From positions 5,377,501 to 5,441,500 of the forward strand of contig NZ_CP077089.1 of the NCBI RefSeq assembly GCF_014268445.2: DNA of 64,000 bases. The letters are read 5' to 3'. The translations under genes and the position numbers were made by a program. The notes below the pieces were generated by a model. That model worked only from the letters and a program-made list of their open reading frames with translations, was not told where the DNA came from and searched no databases. The DNA comes from Pseudomonas tensinigenes (GTDB lineage Bacteria; Pseudomonadota; Gammaproteobacteria; Pseudomonadales; Pseudomonadaceae). This document shows, piece by piece, positions 58,511-64,000 of the stretch. Within the stretch, counting starts at the first letter, position 1. Each line of letters begins with the position of its first letter.

Positions 58511-61323
58511 CCCGCTCACTGGATTGGCGCACGCCTGCGCTTTCGGTGAACGATGGCCGCGGTCTGCCTACTCGTCAGGTGGTTTATTTGCGCACTGTGG
58601 CGCAGGACACAGCCACGCCATTGGTCAACCGTCAGCAGCACAACGCGAGCGGGCAGTTGGCGGCACAGTGGGATCCACGCCTGCCGGTGCCGTGCCTGAC
58701 CACGGTGTACCGCCTGGACGGCGAGCCGTTGAAAACGGACAGCGTTGACGCCGGCTGGCGCCTGATCCTGCCGGGCCTGGCCGGCGAACCGGTGCAACGC
58801 TGGGACGAGCGCGACAGTCATTGGCGCACGACTTTCGATAAGCAGTTGCGCGTAGTCGCCGTCGAAGAAAACGGCGTGGCCGATGTCGATGTGTTTACCT
58901 ACGCCGATGCCAGCGCCGATCCCCGGTTCAATCGACGCGGACAATTGCTGGAGCAACACGACAACTCGGGTACCCTGCGCACCGACAGCTTCGCCCTCAC
59001 CGGTCAGCCGCTGGCCGAAATCCGTACCTTTGACGATGGCCAAGGCTTCACCAGCCGTCGTGTGTTCAGCCCGATGGGCGCCGTGCTGGAGCAGACCGAT
59101 GCCGGCGGCCATCGTCAGAAATCGTGTTATGGCCTGGCCGGGCACCTTCGGCAGGTACAACTGTTGATCAAGGACCAGAGCCAATGGCGGCCCGTGTTGC
59201 TTGATGCGCAGTACAACGCTGCCGACCAGATCATCGAGCAGCAGGCCGGTAATCTTGTCCTCAGTCGCTGGACCTACGACCCGGCCGATGGTCGTCTGCA
59301 CACTCAGTCCAGTCGCAAAGACACCGGCGCAGTGCTGCAAGACCTCGAATACTTCTACGACCCCGTCGGCAACATTACCCGCATCGAAGACCACGCCTTC
59401 CAGCCGGTCTATTTCGCCAACCAGCTGGTCGACGGTCACCGTGATTTCAGCTACGACTCGCTGTACCGACTGGTCTGCGCCAGAGGTTACGACGACGGCC
59501 CGCTCTCGGACATTCCCGACCTGCCGAAACCCACCGACCCTAACAACCGCCTCAACTACACCCAGACCTACACGTACGACACCGGCGGCAATCTGGAGAA
59601 ACTGGTGCATGTACGGGCCGGCGCCAACCGCACCGTGCAGATGCGCATTGATTCAGTCAGCAATCGCGGCGTGCGCTGGAAACCGGATGATCCGGAGCCT
59701 GACTTCGACACACTGTTCGACCGCCACGGCAACCTGCAGAACCTGCAACCGGGACAGGCCATGCAATGGAATGCACGGGGTGAGCTGCAACGCGTGACGC
59801 TGATTGCCCGAGACGGCACTGATGACGACGCCGAACACTACCGTTACAGCCAGGGCGTGCGGGTGTTCAAACGCCATGAAACGTACACCGACAGAGCTGT
59901 GCATTTTCATCAGGTGCGCTACCTGCCGGGCCTGGAGATCCGCACCAAGGACAACTGCGAAGAACTGCACGTCATCTCGGTGGGCGGTGCGCGTTGCCTG
60001 CATTGGGCGAAAAAACCACCCGAAGACATCGAAGACAATCAACTGCGCTACAGCCTCGGTGACCATCTGGGTTCATGCACGATAGAACTGGATCAACGTG
60101 CCCGGATCATCAGCCAGGAAGGCTACTACCCTTTCGGAGCAACAGCGTGGATGGCGGCCGACCCGGTGGTTGAAGTCGGTTACCGGTTTATCCGTTATTC
60201 CGGCAAGGAAATGGATATCAGCGGTTTGTACTGCTACGGCGCGCGCTATTACGCGCCGTGGCTGCAACGCTGGATCAGCGCGGACCCGGCAGGCGAAGTG
60301 GATGGGCTGAATCTCTACGCCTTCGTCGGCAACGATCCGATTGGCCATGTCGACGTCAACGGGGAAACCAGGTTGCCGTTTTTGGACGAGATCAATGCCG
60401 GAACGGATCGCATCATTGCTTCGCAAAATACGAGCTATGCCAAAAATGCACAACGCCTTGCAGAAAAGCGTATGGCCCGCCAAATGAATGATCAGATGAT
60501 GCAACACATTGAAATCCTCGGGATCACCCAGCGCCGCGCAAGCGATGCCGCAAAGCAACTCGACAGAATGGGTTCGGGCAGCGACATTGCCTTGGCGACA
60601 ACACGCAGAACGCTGGTATTTGTCGCAAGCAAAGCACTCAGTTATGGCGTCGGTCTAACGGTCGGTGTCGGTGCTCAGGCACTCGGCGTAGCGGCACCCG
60701 GTGTCGGCAACGTGATAGGCGCAGGGATGGGCTTCGCCGCAAAAATCGGGGTCAGCGCGCTCATCGACTATGCGGCCGAAAGAACCGGACTGAGCGCGTC
60801 GGTCAATTTGAAAACCTCCAAAGTGTCAGCGAACACTATTATCGAGAGAGCCCAACACAAACAAATGCAGCCACTTGAGTATTTAAACGCCAAACTCCAG
60901 GGCTTGATTCCCCGCGACAAAAAATCCGCACTCAAGTTGGTGAAGGAGGCGGGCGCTCAACTAACGTCGGCGGGTGTGAAGGAAACCCTGAATTCACTAC
61001 CTCCCGCAGCGGCCGGCGCCATCGCTAGCGGAGCCGCGGCGTTATGGACGTTGCCGGAAATTGTCAATGAAACGGCTAAGGCCATCTCTGGAAAATCCAG
61101 CGAAAAAATGCTTGCATTCGAAGGGAAAATTCTCGGGCTTGCACAGGCTATCGAGGCGAGTAACGACACGGTCCATGAGTATGCTCACGCACTTGGCAGG
61201 ACAAGCTTGAACGGCGTTGACCTCAACGATCTGGACGAGGAAACGGCCCGAATCACCGACATGCTCCACGGTCTGGCGTTAACGGTGCAAAAGCACAGAA
61301 CTGCTCACAGCGCCGCCGCGTAA
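58507..61323 (+). CDS. TccC-type RHS toxin subunit with unassigned C-terminal cargo
   Basis: 938 residues. The first 619 form the RHS shell (YD-repeat-like segments, then the RHS core GKEMDISGLYCYGARYYAPWLQRW and GEVDGLNLYAFVGNDP). The self-cleavage residues known from YenC2/TccC3-type proteins fall at the expected spacing (Arg580, Asp593, Asp616), so the C-terminal part should be released inside the shell. That cargo (about 620-938) has a glycine-rich hydrophobic stretch near residues 705-760 (LSYGVGLTVGVGAQALG, then GNVIGAGMGFAAKIG) and helical flanks. I do not recognise an enzyme (no ART, deamidase or nuclease motif seen). ATGA overlap with TcB. Confidence 0.93.
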   Translation: MTRSLDWRTPALSVNDGRGLPTRQVVYLRTVAQDTATPLVNRQQHNASGQLAAQWDPRLPVPCLTTVYRLDGEPLKTDSVDAGWRLILPGLAGEPVQRWDERDSHWRTTFDKQLRVVAVEENGVADVDVFTYADASADPRFNRRGQLLEQHDNSGTLRTDSFALTGQPLAEIRTFDDGQGFTSRRVFSPMGAVLEQTDAGGHRQKSCYGLAGHLRQVQLLIKDQSQWRPVLLDAQYNAADQIIEQQAGNLVLSRWTYDPADGRLHTQSSRKDTGAVLQDLEYFYDPVGNITRIEDHAFQPVYFANQLVDGHRDFSYDSLYRLVCARGYDDGPLSDIPDLPKPTDPNNRLNYTQTYTYDTGGNLEKLVHVRAGANRTVQMRIDSVSNRGVRWKPDDPEPDFDTLFDRHGNLQNLQPGQAMQWNARGELQRVTLIARDGTDDDAEHYRYSQGVRVFKRHETYTDRAVHFHQVRYLPGLEIRTKDNCEELHVISVGGARCLHWAKKPPEDIEDNQLRYSLGDHLGSCTIELDQRARIISQEGYYPFGATAWMAADPVVEVGYRFIRYSGKEMDISGLYCYGARYYAPWLQRWISADPAGEVDGLNLYAFVGNDPIGHVDVNGETRLPFLDEINAGTDRIIASQNTSYAKNAQRLAEKRMARQMNDQMMQHIEILGITQRRASDAAKQLDRMGSGSDIALATTRRTLVFVASKALSYGVGLTVGVGAQALGVAAPGVGNVIGAGMGFAAKIGVSALIDYAAERTGLSASVNLKTSKVSANTIIERAQHKQMQPLEYLNAKLQGLIPRDKKSALKLVKEAGAQLTSAGVKETLNSLPPAAAGAIASGAAALWTLPEIVNETAKAISGKSSEKMLAFEGKILGLAQAIEASNDTVHEYAHALGRTSLNGVDLNDLDEETARITDMLHGLALTVQKHRTAHSAAA

Positions 61324-61406
61324 ATGGGCGGCTTTCTGAGCGGGGACAATGTTCCCGCCTGCCGGCATGCTATCGTGCCCGCCCGACTGCCATCCGTTTG
61401 CCCAGC

Positions 61407-63167
61407 ATGCTGCCGACTTCCCGTACTGTGCGTCTGTCGTTTTATACCCTGCTGATCATCGCGGGTACCGCGCTCGCCGCGACCCTGGCGATCCGTCACG
61501 CCGAACGCCAGGCACTGGAAGAGGACGCCGCCCGCGCCAACCAGCAACTGGCGCTGTATGCCAATTCGTTGCATACCTTGATCGATCGCTACCGAGCCCT
61601 CCCCGCCGTGCTCGCGCTGGATCCGCAATTGCGTTCGGCACTGGCCGGCCCCGTCGATGCAGATGAACAAGCGGCGCTGAATCTGAAACTGGAAAAGATC
61701 AACGGCGCGGCGCAATCCTCGACCCTTGAACTGCTCGACCACACGGGCCTCGCCGTGGCCGCGAGCAACTGGCGCCTGCCGAGCAGTTACGTCGGTCACA
61801 ACTACGGCTTCCGCCCCTACTTCAGTCAGACCCGCACCCAAGGCACCGGGCGTTTTTATGCAGTGGGCGTGACCAGCGGGATTCCCGGTTATTTCCTCTC
61901 CAGTGCGGTACTCGGCGACCACGACGAGTTCCTTGGTGCGATGGTGGTCAAGCTGGAATTCCCCGAACTGGAACGCGAGTGGAGTCAGGGCAATGACACC
62001 CTGCTGGTCAGCGATGCGCGCGGGATCATTTTCATCGCCAACCAACCCGGCTGGCGTTATCGCGCGTTGCGGCCGTTGAGCGCCAGCGACATGGCCGAGA
62101 TCAAAGCCACGCGGCAGTACGACAAACAGTCGCTGCTGCCCTTGACCCACTTGTCGCTGCGCAGCTTCGATGACAACAGCGATCTGCGCCGCGTCGAAGG
62201 CCCGCAAGGCACAGCGGATTATCTGTGGGAATCGCTGCCCCTGAGCGCCGAAGGCTGGACCCTGCACCTGCTGCGTCATCCGCAAGTGGCCTTCGAAGAC
62301 CTGCGCAACGCCGGGCTGGCCGCCGCCGGGGTGTGGCTGGCGCTAGTGTTCCTGCTGCTGTTTCTCAACCAGCGCTGGCGCCTGTCGAAAATCCGTCAGC
62401 GCAACCGTGAAGAACTTGAACAGTTGGTGGAAGAACGCACCCGCGACTTGCGCACTGCGCAGGACGGTCTGGTGCAATCAGCCAAACTCGCCGCGCTCGG
62501 GCAGATGTCCGCTGCGCTGGCCCATGAAATCAATCAGCCGCTGACCGCTCAGCGCATGCAACTGGCGACCTTGCGTCTGCTGCTCGAGCATGGCCGCGTC
62601 GACGATGCCTATAAAGCGTTGAAACCGGTCGACGAAATGCTCACGCGCATGGCTGCCCTCACCGGCCACCTCAAGACTTTCGCGCGCAAAAGCCCCAGCG
62701 GCTTGCGCGAGCGGCTGGATCTGGCGACGGTGGTTGATCAATCCCTGCAGTTACTCGATGCACGGCTGCGCGACGAACAGGTCAGCCTGGTGCTGCACCT
62801 GACCCGTCCGGCGTGGGTGCGCGGTGATGCGATTCGCCTGGAGCAGGTGCTGATCAACCTGCTGCGCAACGCCCTCGATGCGATGCAGGGCAAACCCTGC
62901 AAACGTCTGGAAATCCGTCTGGAAGCCGATGAACAATTGTGGCGTCTGAACGTCAGCGACAATGGCGGCGGGATTGCCGAAGACCATTTGGGCCAGGTCT
63001 TTGATCCGTTCTTCACCACCAAACCGGTGGGCGACGGTCTGGGCCTGGGGTTGGCGGTATCCTTCGCTATCGTGCATGAATCCGGCGGTCGTCTGAGCGC
63101 CGAAAATGGCGACAGCGGCGCGGTGTTCAGCCTGACTTTGCCGATCGATCTGGAGGCACATATCTGA
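61407..63167 (+). CDS. dctB: C4-dicarboxylate sensor histidine kinase DctB
   Basis: 586 residues from the ATG at 61407; an in-frame TTG at 61398 is an alternative. Two membrane segments (about 10-28 and 300-320) enclose a periplasmic double-PAS-like sensor (SSYVGHNYGFRPYFSQT and RFYAVGVTSGIPGYFLSSAV, typical of DctB). The cytoplasmic kinase has a coiled coil, H-box (AALAHEINQPLTAQRMQL), N box (LINLLRNALDAM), G1 (VSDNGGGI) and G2 (GDGLGLGLAVSFAIV). It senses succinate-type acids and phosphorylates DctD, encoded 1 base on. Confidence 0.93.
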   Translation: MLPTSRTVRLSFYTLLIIAGTALAATLAIRHAERQALEEDAARANQQLALYANSLHTLIDRYRALPAVLALDPQLRSALAGPVDADEQAALNLKLEKINGAAQSSTLELLDHTGLAVAASNWRLPSSYVGHNYGFRPYFSQTRTQGTGRFYAVGVTSGIPGYFLSSAVLGDHDEFLGAMVVKLEFPELEREWSQGNDTLLVSDARGIIFIANQPGWRYRALRPLSASDMAEIKATRQYDKQSLLPLTHLSLRSFDDNSDLRRVEGPQGTADYLWESLPLSAEGWTLHLLRHPQVAFEDLRNAGLAAAGVWLALVFLLLFLNQRWRLSKIRQRNREELEQLVEERTRDLRTAQDGLVQSAKLAALGQMSAALAHEINQPLTAQRMQLATLRLLLEHGRVDDAYKALKPVDEMLTRMAALTGHLKTFARKSPSGLRERLDLATVVDQSLQLLDARLRDEQVSLVLHLTRPAWVRGDAIRLEQVLINLLRNALDAMQGKPCKRLEIRLEADEQLWRLNVSDNGGGIAEDHLGQVFDPFFTTKPVGDGLGLGLAVSFAIVHESGGRLSAENGDSGAVFSLTLPIDLEAHI

Positions 63168-64000
63168 TGCTCAATTCGGTAATGGTGGTCGATGACGAAA
63201 GCAGCATTCGCAGCGCCGTCGAGCAGTGGCTGAGCCTGTCGGGGTTCGAGGTGCAGTTGTTCAGCCGCGCCGAAGAATGCCTCGCCGCCCTGCCCGCGCA
63301 CTTTGCCGGGGTGATCCTCAGCGACGTGCGCATGCCCGGCATGGGCGGCCTGGCATTGTTGGCCGAAGTGCAGAAACGCGATGCCGATCTGCCGGTGATT
63401 CTGCTCACCGGCCATGGCGACGTACCGATGGCCGTCGAGGCAATGCGCGACGGTGCCTACGACTTTCTGGAAAAACCGTTCAGCCCGGAAACCCTGCTCG
63501 GCAGCTTGCGCCGGGCGCTGGACAAACGCCGGCTGATTCTGGAAAACCGTGCGTTGCACGAGCAGGCCGACAACCGCGCAAAACTCGATGCGACGTTGCT
63601 CGGCGTGTCCCGTGGTTTGCAGACGTTGCGCCGGCAGGTGCTGGATCTGGCGACGCTGCCGGTCAACGTGTTGATCCGTGGTGAAACCGGCAGCGGCAAG
63701 GAATTGGTTGCGCGATGCCTGCATGATTTCGGTCCGCGCGCGGCCAAGCCATTTGTAGCACTGAACTGCGCGGCGATCCCTGAGCAGTTGTTCGAGGCCG
63801 AGTTGTTCGGCCACGAGAGCGGTGCATTTACCGGCGCTTCGGGCAAGCGCATCGGCAAGCTGGAATACGCCGACGGTGGCACGCTGTTTCTCGATGAAAT
63901 CGAAAGCATGCCGCTGGCCCAACAGGTGAAACTGCTGCGGGTGTTGCAGGAGCAGAAGCTTGAACGGCTGGGTTCGAACCAGAGCATTCGTGTCGATCTG
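63167..64000 (+). CDS. dctD: C4-dicarboxylate response regulator DctD (3' end outside window)
   Basis: 278 codons are present before the window ends in open frame. NtrC-family sigma-54 activator: receiver domain with acidic pair (VVDDE), phosphoacceptor Asp53 (ILSDVRMPGMGG) and the KP motif (FLEKPF), then an AAA+ domain with Walker A (GETGSGKE), the sigma-54 contact loop GAFTGA and Walker B (GGTLFLDEIES). The C-terminal HTH is beyond the window. The ATG overlaps the dctB stop by one base (TGATG) and has GGAGG 11 bases upstream. It should activate the C4-dicarboxylate transporter gene. Confidence 0.93.
   Translation, partial: MLNSVMVVDDESSIRSAVEQWLSLSGFEVQLFSRAEECLAALPAHFAGVILSDVRMPGMGGLALLAEVQKRDADLPVILLTGHGDVPMAVEAMRDGAYDFLEKPFSPETLLGSLRRALDKRRLILENRALHEQADNRAKLDATLLGVSRGLQTLRRQVLDLATLPVNVLIRGETGSGKELVARCLHDFGPRAAKPFVALNCAAIPEQLFEAELFGHESGAFTGASGKRIGKLEYADGGTLFLDEIESMPLAQQVKLLRVLQEQKLERLGSNQSIRVDL

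Noticed and set aside
58516..59610. 364-codon minus-strand frame inside the TccC gene
   Set aside because: Shadow of the RHS gene; the RHS core lies on the plus strand.

Overview
The window looks like chromosomal DNA of a Pseudomonas fluorescens-group bacterium. The evidence is a high GC content, an MvaT-type H-NS analogue, the gene order dciA / secA / argJ / GST / Nudix-ThiE and purU / mvaT / sbcB, a SadC-like diguanylate cyclase beside an enoyl-CoA hydratase and a class I fumarase, and many REP-type intergenic palindromes carrying the GAGCCTGCTCGCGA core.

Layout. 1-10.6 kb is housekeeping: the C-terminal part of a sensor kinase, a PduO-type cobalamin adenosyltransferase, a Nudix/ThiE fusion, a glutathione S-transferase, ArgJ, SecA, DciA and a HerA/YjgR-type ATPase. 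10.7-15.8 kb holds a PctA-like amino-acid chemoreceptor and a three-gene envelope-glycan operon (GT4 glycosyltransferase, DUF2334 deacetylase, UPF0104 membrane protein). 15.8-19.2 kb holds a small acidic protein, PurU, MvaT and exonuclease I. 19.4-26.1 kb is a six-gene, fully overlapping RDD / SpoIIM / DUF4129 / DUF4350 / MoxR / DUF58 operon.

26.2-45.2 kb and 54.0-61.3 kb are the accessory part: an insecticidal-type toxin complex (Tc) locus in two blocks. Block 1 (minus strand) encodes a TcA subunit split into a TccA-like chain (VRP1 region plus C-terminal Ig domains) and a TccB-like chain (neuraminidase-like, channel and TcB-binding regions). A third overlapping gene encodes a 1451-residue protein of about five repeated Ig-type modules. 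Upstream lie two tandem Ig-domain genes sharing a nearly identical 1.88-kb segment, and the 3' remnant of a third. Block 2 (plus strand) encodes TcB and an RHS/TccC protein with an unrecognised C-terminal cargo. Between the blocks are ordinary chromosomal genes (DUF6124, PilZ, lipoprotein, pyruvate kinase, enoyl-CoA hydratase, ferredoxin reductase, SadC-like cyclase, fumarase). The window ends with dctB and the start of dctD.

The most striking observation is a 20-bp dyad, ACCTGTCA-N4-TGACAGGT, with the CT-N12-AG layout of a lux box. It lies upstream of each of the four Tc-locus transcription units, on both sides of the core-gene block, and suggests that the split locus is one regulon under a LuxR-type (quorum-sensing or solo) regulator encoded elsewhere. 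Also notable are the recombining Ig-gene pair, a 9-bp microsatellite inside the TccA-like gene, the unassigned TccC cargo, and a possible pseudoknot leader before the DUF6124 gene.
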